A DNA stretch of 64,000 nt. Origin: Pseudidiomarina tainanensis. Its GTDB lineage: Bacteria > Pseudomonadota > Gammaproteobacteria > Enterobacterales > Alteromonadaceae. Under the pieces are notes generated by a model that made no database searches, was not told where the DNA came from, and was given only the letters and a program-made list of their open reading frames with translations. Shown in pieces: positions 46,059 to 57,108 of the stretch. The first letter of the stretch is position 1. Every line of letters starts with the position of its first letter. The stretch spans positions 1,550,001 through 1,614,000 of the forward strand of contig NZ_PIQJ01000001.1 of assembly GCF_004214835.1 (NCBI RefSeq), in the 5' to 3' direction. The position numbers and the translations under genes are program-made.

Positions 46059-49000
46059 TTAAAATTCGAGTTCAACCGCCTGTTGACCAAGCTGTTGCTG
46101 CAACTCATACATCAATTCATCGGTTGGGGTCACATACCATTCTGTGGCCGCCACATATTCTGCCGTTAAATCGGGGCGCACATAACGGATGTGCAACGGG
46201 CATGTGCCCTGTTTAAATGGCTCAATCAATTGTCTTAATTGTGCGAGCCCTTGCCCTGCTAATTGTTCATGACGCACTATTAAACGCAATACTTTGGCGT
46301 ATTGCTCTCGCATGCCAACAATAGTCATCACTTCTCGCGCCGTCATTGTATTGGCAGAGGAGTAATCATCAAAGCTGACCTCTCCTTTTACCACTAAAAT
46401 TTGGTCTTTTTCGAGTAGGTGCTGATACTTTTCATAATCTTTAGCATAAAAACGTACATCAAAACGCGCGGTTTTGTCATGCAATGTGACAATCGCCCAA
46501 CGTTGATTTTGTCGATTCAACATGGTGCGCACATCGACCACAAGCCCTGCTACCGTTGTTGTTTGGTCGCGACCTGTAGGTCGCACGTCAGCAAGGACGC
46601 ACGGCACATAGTTTTTTAACTCTTTTCGATACCGGTTTACCGGATGCCCTGTTAAGTATAGTCCAAGTGTTTCGCGCTCGCCTTCAAGCCACATTGCCTC
46701 TGGCCAAGCTGGTACCGTTACAAACTCATGTTCAATCTCAACGTCATCCGCTGCTGATGTCAGAACGCCGAATAAATCACTTTGACCAATCGCCTCTGCA
46801 CGTGCATGTTGCTCGGCTTGGCGCATTGCTTTTTCGAGTGTTGCCATTATTGTCGCACGATGCGGACCTAATGAGTCCATCGCACCAGCTTTAATTAATT
46901 TTTCCAACACACGGCGATTGAGCTTTTTCAAATCAACTCGACAGCAGAAATCAAAGAGATCGGTAAATGGGCCATCTTCGCGGGCAGCTAAAATGGCTTC
47001 AATTGGCCCCTCGCCAACACCTTTAATGGCGCCAATACCATATACAATTTGCTGTTGCTCATCGACAGTGAATTTATACCGCCCAACATTCACATCAGGA
47101 GGAAGTACTTTCAAGCCCATGTTCTCGCATTCATCAACCAGCGTGACAATTTTGTCAGTATTGTCCATATCAGCTGACATCACGGCCGCCATAAACTCAG
47201 CGGGATAATGGGTTTTCATCCAGAGTGTTTGATACGAAACCAACGCATAGGCAGCCGAGTGCGATTTATTAAAACCGTAACCCGCAAATTTTTCCACAAG
47301 GTCAAAAATCTTAATGGCTAGGTCGCCATCGATCCCGTTCTTGCGCGCGCCTTCTTCAAATACTGCACGCTGCTTTGCCATTTCTTCCGGCTTTTTCTTA
47401 CCCATCGCTCGGCGCAGCAAGTCTGCGCCACCTAATGAATAGCCCGCCAATACCTGAGCAATTTGCATAACCTGCTCTTGATAAAGGATAACGCCATAGG
47501 TTGGTTCAAGAATCGGCTTCAATGATTCATGCTGGTAGTCTTTATCAGGATAAGATATGGCTTCACGACCGTGCTTACGGTCAATAAAGTTATCAACCAT
47601 GCCTGATTGCAATGGGCCAGGTCGAAATAACGCCACCAAAGCAATAATGTCTTCAAAACTATCGGGGAGCAGCTTTTTAATTAACTGCTTCATACCCGAC
47701 GATTCCAACTGGAAGACAGCCGTGGTCGCACCCTTTTTTAGGAGCGAAAAACAAGCAGGATCATCAAGCGGAATGTGATTAATATCGATTGGTGGCTGAC
47801 CATCACGTCGACGATTCGCATTCACCATATCTAGTGCCCACTGAATAATCGTGAGTGTCCGCAGCCCCAAAAAGTCGAATTTTACTAATCCGGCAGCCTC
47901 AACATCGTTTTTATCAAACTGAGTAACCGGCTGTTTACCTTCTTCATCACAATATAGCGGCGAGAAGTCTGTAATTCGCTCCGGTGCAATGACAACACCG
48001 CCGGCGTGTTTACCGGCATTACGCGTGACACCTTCGAGAATTCTCGCCATGTCGATAATTTCCCGAACATCATCATCTTGTTCGTACATTTCGACTAAGC
48101 GCGGTTCGACTTCAAACGCTTTTTCTAACGTCATGCCAGGATCGCCTGGCACCAACTTGGTAATCTTATCGACAAAGCCGTATGGATGCCCCAGAACACG
48201 GCCGACATCGCGTATCGATGCTTTGGCTGCCATCGTACCGAACGTAATAATTTGCGATACCGCCTCGCGACCATATAGCTCAGCGACATGGTCAATGACC
48301 TCATCACGGCGATCCATACAAAAGTCGATATCAAAATCGGGCATCGACACCCGCTCTGGATTGAGGAATCGCTCGAAAAGCAAATCAAGTTCGAGTGGGT
48401 CAAGATCCGTGATTTTCAACGCATAAGCGACCAATGAACCGGCACCAGAACCACGCCCTGGACCAACCGGAATATTGTTGTCTTTGGACCACTGGATAAA
48501 TTCCATCACGATGAGGAAGTATCCCGGAAAGCCCATCTGGTTAATGACGTCGAGTTCGATTTTTAAACGCTCATCGTATGGCTTGCGTAACTCCTTACGT
48601 TTTTCTGGGTCGGGAAACAACACTTCTAGGCGCTGCTCTAAGCCTTCTTGCGATTTTTTGACTAAAAAATCTTCCGGTGTCATTCCGCCCGTCGGAAATT
48701 CCGGCAAAACGTATTCATCTAATGTGACGGTTACGTTGCAACGCTTTGCTATTTCAACCGTATTCGCCAAAGCTTCTGGAATGTCCGAGAATAATTCGGC
48801 CATTTCATCTGGGCTTTTAAGATATTGCTCAGCGCTGTATTTTTTCGGGCGGCGCTTATCATCGAGCGTGTAACCATCAGACACCGCCACGCGTACTTCG
48901 TGTGCCGTAAAATCTTCTGGTTTGAGAAACATCACTTCATTGGTTGCCACAACCGGAACATCACAATGAGCGGCCAATGTGACTGCGGCATGCACGTATT

Positions 49001-49562
49001 CATCTTCGCCGGCTCGTCCTGTTCGTTGCAGCTCGAGGTAAAAACGGTCGAAAAAATGTTGCTGATAAAACTCGAGCAACTGTTGCGCTTCGTCTTGACG
49101 GTTTTGCAAAAGTTTTCTGCCGATATCGCCTTCACGGCCACCGGATAGAAGAATGATTCCACGCTGATGTTCAGCTAGCCATTCTTTGTTAATACAATGC
49201 TTACCGCAGCGATGTCCAGCTAAATATGCCCGACTAATCAGCTGCGTAAGCTGCTGATAACCGTCGTTATTCATCGCCAACGCAGTCAATCTGAAAGGCT
49301 CGTCTTGCGAATCTTCTGACCAACCTTCCGGCAACACCCACAAATCACAGCCAACAATCGGCTTTAAGCCTTTATCGTGGGTGGTGCGATAAAACCGAAC
49401 CAAACCACACATATTCATTTGATCAGTCAAGGCGAGCGCAGGCATCCCCATACTTGCGGTTGCTTCACAGATTGGTTTCACTTTCGCTAATCCATCGATC
49501 ATAGAAAAATCGCTGTGAATGCGTAAGTGAATAAATTGCGGCGGTTGGTTTACATCGCTCAT
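46059..49562 (-). CDS. dnaE: DNA polymerase III subunit alpha
   Basis: A 1167-residue replicative polymerase (E. coli 1160). An N-terminal PHP domain ([13 protein letters not shown], about 10-280) precedes the palm with the catalytic aspartates in PDFDIDF (about 400). Fingers with [13 protein letters not shown] and a [29 protein letters not shown] segment (about 730-760), a helix-hairpin-helix, an OB fold and a C-terminal tau-binding region follow. It heads the dnaE-accA-tilS block. Its exonuclease partner dnaQ lies 13 kb to the right. Confidence 0.98.
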   Translation of the reverse strand: MSDVNQPPQFIHLRIHSDFSMIDGLAKVKPICEATASMGMPALALTDQMNMCGLVRFYRTTHDKGLKPIVGCDLWVLPEGWSEDSQDEPFRLTALAMNNDGYQQLTQLISRAYLAGHRCGKHCINKEWLAEHQRGIILLSGGREGDIGRKLLQNRQDEAQQLLEFYQQHFFDRFYLELQRTGRAGEDEYVHAAVTLAAHCDVPVVATNEVMFLKPEDFTAHEVRVAVSDGYTLDDKRRPKKYSAEQYLKSPDEMAELFSDIPEALANTVEIAKRCNVTVTLDEYVLPEFPTGGMTPEDFLVKKSQEGLEQRLEVLFPDPEKRKELRKPYDERLKIELDVINQMGFPGYFLIVMEFIQWSKDNNIPVGPGRGSGAGSLVAYALKITDLDPLELDLLFERFLNPERVSMPDFDIDFCMDRRDEVIDHVAELYGREAVSQIITFGTMAAKASIRDVGRVLGHPYGFVDKITKLVPGDPGMTLEKAFEVEPRLVEMYEQDDDVREIIDMARILEGVTRNAGKHAGGVVIAPERITDFSPLYCDEEGKQPVTQFDKNDVEAAGLVKFDFLGLRTLTIIQWALDMVNANRRRDGQPPIDINHIPLDDPACFSLLKKGATTAVFQLESSGMKQLIKKLLPDSFEDIIALVALFRPGPLQSGMVDNFIDRKHGREAISYPDKDYQHESLKPILEPTYGVILYQEQVMQIAQVLAGYSLGGADLLRRAMGKKKPEEMAKQRAVFEEGARKNGIDGDLAIKIFDLVEKFAGYGFNKSHSAAYALVSYQTLWMKTHYPAEFMAAVMSADMDNTDKIVTLVDECENMGLKVLPPDVNVGRYKFTVDEQQQIVYGIGAIKGVGEGPIEAILAAREDGPFTDLFDFCCRVDLKKLNRRVLEKLIKAGAMDSLGPHRATIMATLEKAMRQAEQHARAEAIGQSDLFGVLTSAADDVEIEHEFVTVPAWPEAMWLEGERETLGLYLTGHPVNRYRKELKNYVPCVLADVRPTGRDQTTTVAGLVVDVRTMLNRQNQRWAIVTLHDKTARFDVRFYAKDYEKYQHLLEKDQILVVKGEVSFDDYSSANTMTAREVMTIVGMREQYAKVLRLIVRHEQLAGQGLAQLRQLIEPFKQGTCPLHIRYVRPDLTAEYVAATEWYVTPTDELMYELQQQLGQQAVELEF

Positions 49563-49733
49563 GCGCTATTTCATACAGTATCTAGTCATCATTCGCCTAT
49601 TGTGCCGTATGCGTTGATGTATGTCATGTAGTGATTTTAGCCTTAACAAAACCCTGTAAAAAATGCCTAAAAACTGACTAAAAGTTGAAAGGTTGTTATA
49701 GTATTTCTTAATCGAATCACTAAGTTGAGCGCA

Positions 49734-50855
49734 ATGTCAGATTCTAGCTTTGTTGCATACGATAGTTCAAAACAGTTACTTAAACTAAGTGGCGCGTGGA
49801 GCTTTGAGAATTACTCAGCCATTGATAAATCTTTACGCCAAGTCTCGTCGCAACAGCCGATCCAACTTTTAGACTTCGCTGAACTTGAACGTCTCGATTT
49901 GAATACCGCGAGTTTACTTGCCGAATTAATATCCCCGACTCAGCTTAAAAAACTCCTCGAATCGGCTCAACAACTTCAACCTACGCATCGTGACATTTTT
50001 CATCAATTACTGCGTGCTTACGATATCCAAGCGCAGTCAGAACCTCAAGCAACAAGGCCTTGGTACTCGTTTATTGCTGATTTGGGCGCGTGGGTATCGA
50101 AACTCGGTTACCAATTTATTGTTCTGATGAATTTTATTGGGCGTGTATCGCTAACAATGTTGCAAGTACTGCCACGACCGCAGCGATGGCGCATTACTTC
50201 ATGGTTTTTCCATATGCAACAAGCGGGTTTAGCGGCTATTCCGATTGTTGCCTTAATGGGGTTTTTAGTTGGTGCCGTCGTCGCGTTTTTAGGAGCTACC
50301 GTTCTTCGTGATTTCGGCGCCACGATTTATACCGTCGACTTAGTTGCATTTGGGTTTATGCGCGAGCTTGGCGTGCTATTGGCAGCAATATTACTCGCGG
50401 GGCGAACGGCAAGCTCGTTTACCGCTCAAATCGGCGCCATGAAAGTCAACGAAGAGCTCGATGCGATGCAAGTTGAACAGCTCGATAGCGTTGAACTGCT
50501 CGTTATTCCACGCATTTTGGCACTTCTGATTATGTTGCCTCTACTTAGCTTTATCTCAACGATTGCTGGGTTGCTTGGCGGCGCTGTGGTCGCCATTGCG
50601 AGTCTTGATATCTCGTCAACCCAGTACTTAACAATTTTGAATGAAGTACCAATTCGTCACTTTTGGGTTGGGCTAAGCAAAGCGCCATTTTTTGCCGTTA
50701 TTATCGCGGTGATTGGCTGTCTTGAAGGTTTTAAAGTAACGAACAGCGCCCGCTCAATTGGCGAACATACAACATCAAGTGTGGTTCAAGCGCTATTCGC
50801 CGTGATTTTACTTGATGCCATTGCCGCTTTGTTTTTTATGGAGATGCAATGGTAA
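49734..50855 (+). CDS. MlaE-type ABC permease with N-terminal STAS domain
   Basis: A 373-residue inner-membrane permease of an MCE lipid-transport system. The first 110 residues look like a STAS domain (LKLSGAWSFENYSAIDKSL, IQLLDFAELERLDLNTASLL), the job done by a separate MlaB in E. coli. The rest is a MlaE domain with about five membrane segments (LMGFLVGAVVAFLGATVLRD, LVAFGFMRELGVLLAAILLAGRTASSF, MKVNEELDAMQVEQLDSVELLVIPR). The ATG 49734 is used; a TTG three codons earlier is unlikely. First gene of a four-gene operon. Confidence 0.92.
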   Translation: MSDSSFVAYDSSKQLLKLSGAWSFENYSAIDKSLRQVSSQQPIQLLDFAELERLDLNTASLLAELISPTQLKKLLESAQQLQPTHRDIFHQLLRAYDIQAQSEPQATRPWYSFIADLGAWVSKLGYQFIVLMNFIGRVSLTMLQVLPRPQRWRITSWFFHMQQAGLAAIPIVALMGFLVGAVVAFLGATVLRDFGATIYTVDLVAFGFMRELGVLLAAILLAGRTASSFTAQIGAMKVNEELDAMQVEQLDSVELLVIPRILALLIMLPLLSFISTIAGLLGGAVVAIASLDISSTQYLTILNEVPIRHFWVGLSKAPFFAVIIAVIGCLEGFKVTNSARSIGEHTTSSVVQALFAVILLDAIAALFFMEMQW

Positions 50856-51610
50856 TGACAAACGTACAGCCCATTTTAACCCTTAAAAACATTACCACTA
50901 AATTTGGCACTTCCGTGGTTCACGAAGCCCTCGACCTGGATGTTAATACCGGTGAAATTTTAGGGTTGGTCGGCGGTTCTGGAGCGGGTAAATCCGTATT
51001 GTTGCGCACTGCTATTGGCTTAAATAAACCTACCACAGGTTCCGTTCATTTGCGTGCAAAGCAAATTGGTGTGCTATTTCAACATGGCGCCTTATTTTCG
51101 TCCATGACTGTGGCTGAGAACGTTGCTTTGCCGTTATTTGAACATACCTCATTGTCACGTAACGAGGCACTGCGATTAGCTCGTTTAAAACTAGCACTCG
51201 TGGGTCTAGATAGCGCCGCTGGCGAACGCTATCCTGCCGAACTTTCCGGCGGCATGATCAAACGTGCAGCACTCGCTCGTGCCTTGATTCGAGAACCTGA
51301 CATGGTGTTTCTAGACGAACCAACTGCCGGTTTGGACCCAATCAGTGCGGCTGCTTTCGACCAACTAATTTTGACTCTATCAAAAGCACTTGGCTTAACC
51401 GTTGTGCTCGTAACACATGATTTAGACACGCTCTACGCCATATGTGATCGGGTTGCTGTACTTGCTAAGAAGCACATCATTGCTATTGATAGCCTAGCGA
51501 AAGTTGCGGAGCATGAAGACGCTTGGATTCAAGCTTATTTTCATGGTCCACGCGGACGTGCCATTATTGAGCAGCATTCTAATCAGTCAGCTAATACTGC
51601 GGAGAATTAA
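50849..51610 (+). CDS. MlaF-type ABC transporter ATP-binding protein
   Basis: A 253-residue ATPase that powers the MCE lipid transporter. Walker A is GGSGAGKSVL, the Q-loop LFQHGALF, the signature LSGGMIKRAALARAL and Walker B MVFLDEPTAGLDP. The downstream VTHDLDTLYAICDRVAVL includes the switch histidine. It overlaps the permease stop by seven bases; an ATG six bases later is an alternative start. The LSGGM signature is that of MlaF-type ATPases. Confidence 0.94.
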   Translation: MVMTNVQPILTLKNITTKFGTSVVHEALDLDVNTGEILGLVGGSGAGKSVLLRTAIGLNKPTTGSVHLRAKQIGVLFQHGALFSSMTVAENVALPLFEHTSLSRNEALRLARLKLALVGLDSAAGERYPAELSGGMIKRAALARALIREPDMVFLDEPTAGLDPISAAAFDQLILTLSKALGLTVVLVTHDLDTLYAICDRVAVLAKKHIIAIDSLAKVAEHEDAWIQAYFHGPRGRAIIEQHSNQSANTAEN

Positions 51611-51613
51611 ATC

Positions 51614-52501
51614 ATGGAAACCAAAGCGCACCATATTATTGTCGGTATTGCGACCCTGTTACTGCTTGTTGCAGCTTTAGCATTTAGCCTCTGGCTAGCA
51701 AAAGCTGACTCAGAACAATCTTATAAAAATTACGATGTGCTTTTTAAAGAACCGGTTTCTGGTTTAACGGTTGGTAGCCCTGTGCAATTTAACGGTATTA
51801 GTGTGGGTGAAGTAACACAGTTGAGTTTAGATAGAAATGATGCGCGCATGGTACGAGCTCGTATTCGGATTACTGCGGAAACGCCTATTACAAAAGCGAC
51901 CAAGGCATCCCGGACGTTGCTGAATATAACGGGCGCGAGCGGTATTGCATTAGAACAAAGCGTGGCTAAGAGCCAGCCGATTAATCAACAAGATGGTATT
52001 CCTGAAATTGTCGCAGAACCATCTGAACTAACCCAGTTACGCCTCAACACCGAAGAGCTTTTTGTCAGCGTCAGTCAGGTCATCAATAACGCCAACCGAC
52101 TTTTTTCTGAAAATAATATGCAAGCCATTGAGTCGATTCTAGTTAACGTCGATACCTTTAGTGGTGAGCTTGCTGAGCAATCGCAGAACTTTGCTTCAGT
52201 TCTCGATAACTTACAACAAAGTACCAAACAATTGAATGATTCTTTGGTGGCACTGGAAGGTGAGTTAACCGAACGCAGCGAGCCCTTATTTAACAAAGCG
52301 GAAGAAACTCTCGGCAACCTAGCTGCTGCTAGCAATCAACTTAACGAACTGATGCAACAAAATCGCGGTAATATTGATGCTGGTATGGCAGGCATTGCGG
52401 AAGTTGGGCCAACTTTAATGGAATTACAAGTCACGCTGAAACGATTGAATGCGATTGCTGCGCGCTTCGAAACAGAACAAATGAAGGAGTACCAACCATG
52501 A
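51614..52501 (+). CDS. MlaD/MCE family lipid-transport protein
   Basis: A 295-residue protein with one N-terminal membrane anchor (about 7-28). A single MCE domain (YDVLFKEPVSGLTVGSPVQFNGISVGEV region, about 38-115) is followed by a long helical, coiled-coil-prone tail (about 150-295). The MCE domain would form a hexameric ring in the periplasm that carries phospholipids. The long tail is closer to Pseudomonas Ttg2C and PqiB-like tunnels than to E. coli MlaD (183 residues). It starts three bases after the ATPase gene and overlaps the next gene by four bases. Confidence 0.93.
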   Translation: METKAHHIIVGIATLLLLVAALAFSLWLAKADSEQSYKNYDVLFKEPVSGLTVGSPVQFNGISVGEVTQLSLDRNDARMVRARIRITAETPITKATKASRTLLNITGASGIALEQSVAKSQPINQQDGIPEIVAEPSELTQLRLNTEELFVSVSQVINNANRLFSENNMQAIESILVNVDTFSGELAEQSQNFASVLDNLQQSTKQLNDSLVALEGELTERSEPLFNKAEETLGNLAAASNQLNELMQQNRGNIDAGMAGIAEVGPTLMELQVTLKRLNAIAARFETEQMKEYQP

Positions 52502-53097
52502 TGCTAAGAACCGTTACTTTAGCAGTTGGCTTTGCTGTTTTTGCGAGCGCATGTAGCGTGTTACCTCAGGCAACGCCTATCGACTATTACACACTGCAAC
52601 CAGCACCCGTTGCCCAACAAAATGCGTCTGTGAAATTATCTGATATTCGCGTTTCACAGCCGGAGCTCAACGATGCGTTGCAACTCGAACGTATTGTTCG
52701 CATTACTGATAACGGCAGTATTTTAGCTTACCCCAACGCCAAATGGAGCACCTCAATTTCAGCGCTATGGCAAAGTTGGTTGCTAGACGCATTATGGCGC
52801 GACAGTCGCTTCAGCAATATTAGTTCGGAGCAACAAGGTCTGGATAGCGACTGGCGGCTTGCCGGGCGCTTACAGTCGTTTCATATTGAAGAAACTTCTG
52901 CTGGGCCGGTTGCGATAGTGCGTTACGATGCGCAACTGATTGCCACCAAACAACGCAAAGTCGTCAAAAGCATGAGTTTCAGCGCACAAAGGCCATTAAG
53001 CGGCAATGAGACAAGTGATGCGGTAACTGCGCTAAGTTCAGCAAGCGCCGAAGTCGGCCAAGATTTACTGGAATGGTTAGCGACGTCACCAATGTAA
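52498..53097 (+). CDS. PqiC/ABC_trans_aux family lipoprotein
   Basis: A 199-residue lipoprotein with a lipobox ending in ASAC (Cys19). The body resembles the ABC-type auxiliary family that includes PqiC: YYTLQP near the N-terminus, IRVSQPELNDALQLERIV, and a C-terminal helix DAVTALSSASAEVGQDLLEWL. In E. coli PqiC partners the PqiAB MCE system at the outer membrane. Here it is fused by a 4-base overlap to the MlaD-like gene, in place of the soluble MlaC carrier and MlaA. Confidence 0.9.
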   Translation: MMLRTVTLAVGFAVFASACSVLPQATPIDYYTLQPAPVAQQNASVKLSDIRVSQPELNDALQLERIVRITDNGSILAYPNAKWSTSISALWQSWLLDALWRDSRFSNISSEQQGLDSDWRLAGRLQSFHIEETSAGPVAIVRYDAQLIATKQRKVVKSMSFSAQRPLSGNETSDAVTALSSASAEVGQDLLEWLATSPM

Positions 53098-53140
53098 CGT
53101 CGCTATAGCGTTTCATTGCTATGAACAGTAACAGGGAGCG

Positions 53141-53383
53141 TTAGCTAAACGAGCCAACAAAAGCATGAACACCCTCTTGCTTCAATGCATCTAATGCCTC
53201 TTCAAGAGCTGCTGCATCTGTTTCAAAATGATCTTCCCACACTGTCGAGTTATTGTCAGCATCGACAATTTCAAGAATCCAATCGCTGTCTTCGGTGCGA
53301 TAGATATCAATATTTACCGTTAAACCCTCTGCCGAAAAATCTTGGCATAACGGGCTCTGGATATACTCAACCGCATCTGTCAT
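53141..53383 (-). CDS. conserved hypothetical acidic protein
   Basis: An 80-residue strongly acidic soluble protein with a beta strand pair (LTVNIDIYRTEDSDWILEIV) and a C-terminal helix (AALEEALDALKQEGVHAFVG). No signal peptide, cysteine motif or membrane segment. It lies alone, convergent with the MCE operon. It looks like a small conserved protein of marine gammaproteobacteria, but I do not recognise a family. Confidence 0.65.
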   Translation of the reverse strand: MTDAVEYIQSPLCQDFSAEGLTVNIDIYRTEDSDWILEIVDADNNSTVWEDHFETDAAALEEALDALKQEGVHAFVGSFS

Positions 53384-53440
53384 ACGATGTCCTCAATAAG
53401 TCACTAGAAAAATAGAGCCGCATTCTAGCACTAACCAAAT

Positions 53441-53470
53441 AAAAAGGGCATCCACTAGGGATGCCCTGAA
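53441..53470 (-). terminator. intrinsic terminator after icd
   Basis: A 9-bp stem (agggcatcc and ggatgccct) with a 5-base loop is followed on the minus strand by T5, 22 bases beyond the icd stop. Confidence 0.9.
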
Positions 53471-53491
53471 TTAGTCGGTAACTGAAATAAA

Positions 53492-55729
<2,238 letters not shown>

Positions 55730-55802
55730 TCATTAGTTCAGGACAGAAAAAAAGTGGCCCGAATTATAGCAGGATATGCCGCGAATCACTAGCGCTTAGC
55801 AC

Positions 55803-57008
55803 TTAGTCAATTACCACATTGTTCAGTAATTCATCAACTAAGAAGTGGCATTGTTGATAGATTTCGAACAAATCACCGTGCTCTTCCACCGGCTTTTTCA
55901 TGGCTAAATCATATTCAAAGTCGAGTATTTGAGTGAGGTATTTGCCGAGTTCGCCAGTTTGCTGCAAGACAGCCTCACGTACGTGCTCTGAAATATGTAA
56001 GTCTTCTAGGAATGTTTCCTTGTCGATACCGAGTAACACATCAGAACCGGACAATAATCCCGCTAAAAACGCCGCACCTGAGAGACGATTAAATGGATCT
56101 TTTTTGCGAGCGAGTTCACTGCACATGTAAGCTCGAATTAGAACGAGTTTCGTTTTGGTTGGCGCCTGCCCTTTTACCGAAACAATCAGCAGTACCCACT
56201 TTCTTAGCGGCTCAAGGCCGAGCAACATGACAACTTCTTTCAACGACTCGATTTTTCGCGACAGGCCATAATAGGGGCTATTCGCAATACGCAGAAGGTT
56301 CACCACCAACACCGGGTCGGTTTGCAGTGCCGCGACAATCTCATACAGTTCAGGGTCTTCACTAAACAATTGATTGATAACTAGCGTTAATTGAGTAGCA
56401 GCTGCTGAAGGAACACGTTTACCTTCTACCACCGTTGGGCGCGCTAAGTAGTAGCCTTGGAATAAATCGAAACCGAGTTCTTTATACCGTTCGTAGGTTG
56501 CTTCATCTTCAACGCGTTCGGCGAGCCATAACGCATCAAGCTGGCTTAATTGCTCAAACCGTTGTTGCGCGATATCAAACGATGTTCTCTCAATATCAAC
56601 CTTAATTATTGATGCAAACTCTAACAGCGGAGTCCAACTATCTTGAAATTCAAAGTCGTCTAAAGCAAATCGAAAACCTTTATCTACCCAGCGTTTAACC
56701 GCATCAATGATTTCAGGCGTCGGTTCTATTCGTTCAACCAATTCGACAATGACATGATTTGGGGCTAATGGGAGGAATAAACCAGAGAGTAGAAATTCTG
56801 TTGAGACATTCACGCATACAGGCAATTTCACGTGTTCAACGTAATCGAGGAGCCCCGTGCAGAGATTGTATAAAACTTCGCTAGTTGCCACACTGTCGCC
56901 GACTTCAAACGCACTGACACCATTTTCGTGACGATACAACAACTCGTGCGCATAAACATCATTATTGCGACTATAGATAGGCTGTGAAGCAAATAAAATC
57001 TCGGACAT
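55803..57008 (-). CDS. EAL-HDOD signalling protein (YuxH/CdgJ-like)
   Basis: A 401-residue protein with a degenerate N-terminal EAL domain and a C-terminal HDOD domain (about 190-390). The EAL motif reads HELLYR, and the other positions are altered (NVSTEFLL, LDDFEF, KVDIE, AERVED), so catalysis is uncertain. The HDOD part has LVVNLLRIANSPYYGLSRKIESLKE-type words. Members of this architecture, such as CdgJ of Vibrio, affect motility through c-di-GMP or protein contacts. It stands alone. Confidence 0.9.
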   Translation of the reverse strand: MSEILFASQPIYSRNNDVYAHELLYRHENGVSAFEVGDSVATSEVLYNLCTGLLDYVEHVKLPVCVNVSTEFLLSGLFLPLAPNHVIVELVERIEPTPEIIDAVKRWVDKGFRFALDDFEFQDSWTPLLEFASIIKVDIERTSFDIAQQRFEQLSQLDALWLAERVEDEATYERYKELGFDLFQGYYLARPTVVEGKRVPSAAATQLTLVINQLFSEDPELYEIVAALQTDPVLVVNLLRIANSPYYGLSRKIESLKEVVMLLGLEPLRKWVLLIVSVKGQAPTKTKLVLIRAYMCSELARKKDPFNRLSGAAFLAGLLSGSDVLLGIDKETFLEDLHISEHVREAVLQQTGELGKYLTQILDFEYDLAMKKPVEEHGDLFEIYQQCHFLVDELLNNVVID

Positions 57009-57052
57009 TTTCGTACTCGATTGATTACAAATTATTTACTAACCTGTATATC

Positions 57053-57090
57053 AAAAAAAGGAGGACAGAGCTAGCTCCATCCTCCTTTTA
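57053..57090 (-). terminator. intrinsic terminator after the TonB-dependent receptor
   Basis: The stem AAAGGAGGA/TCCTCCTTT with a 14-base palindromic loop is followed on the minus strand by T7. Confidence 0.88.
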
Positions 57091-57108
57091 ACATTGCATT
57101 TTACGATG

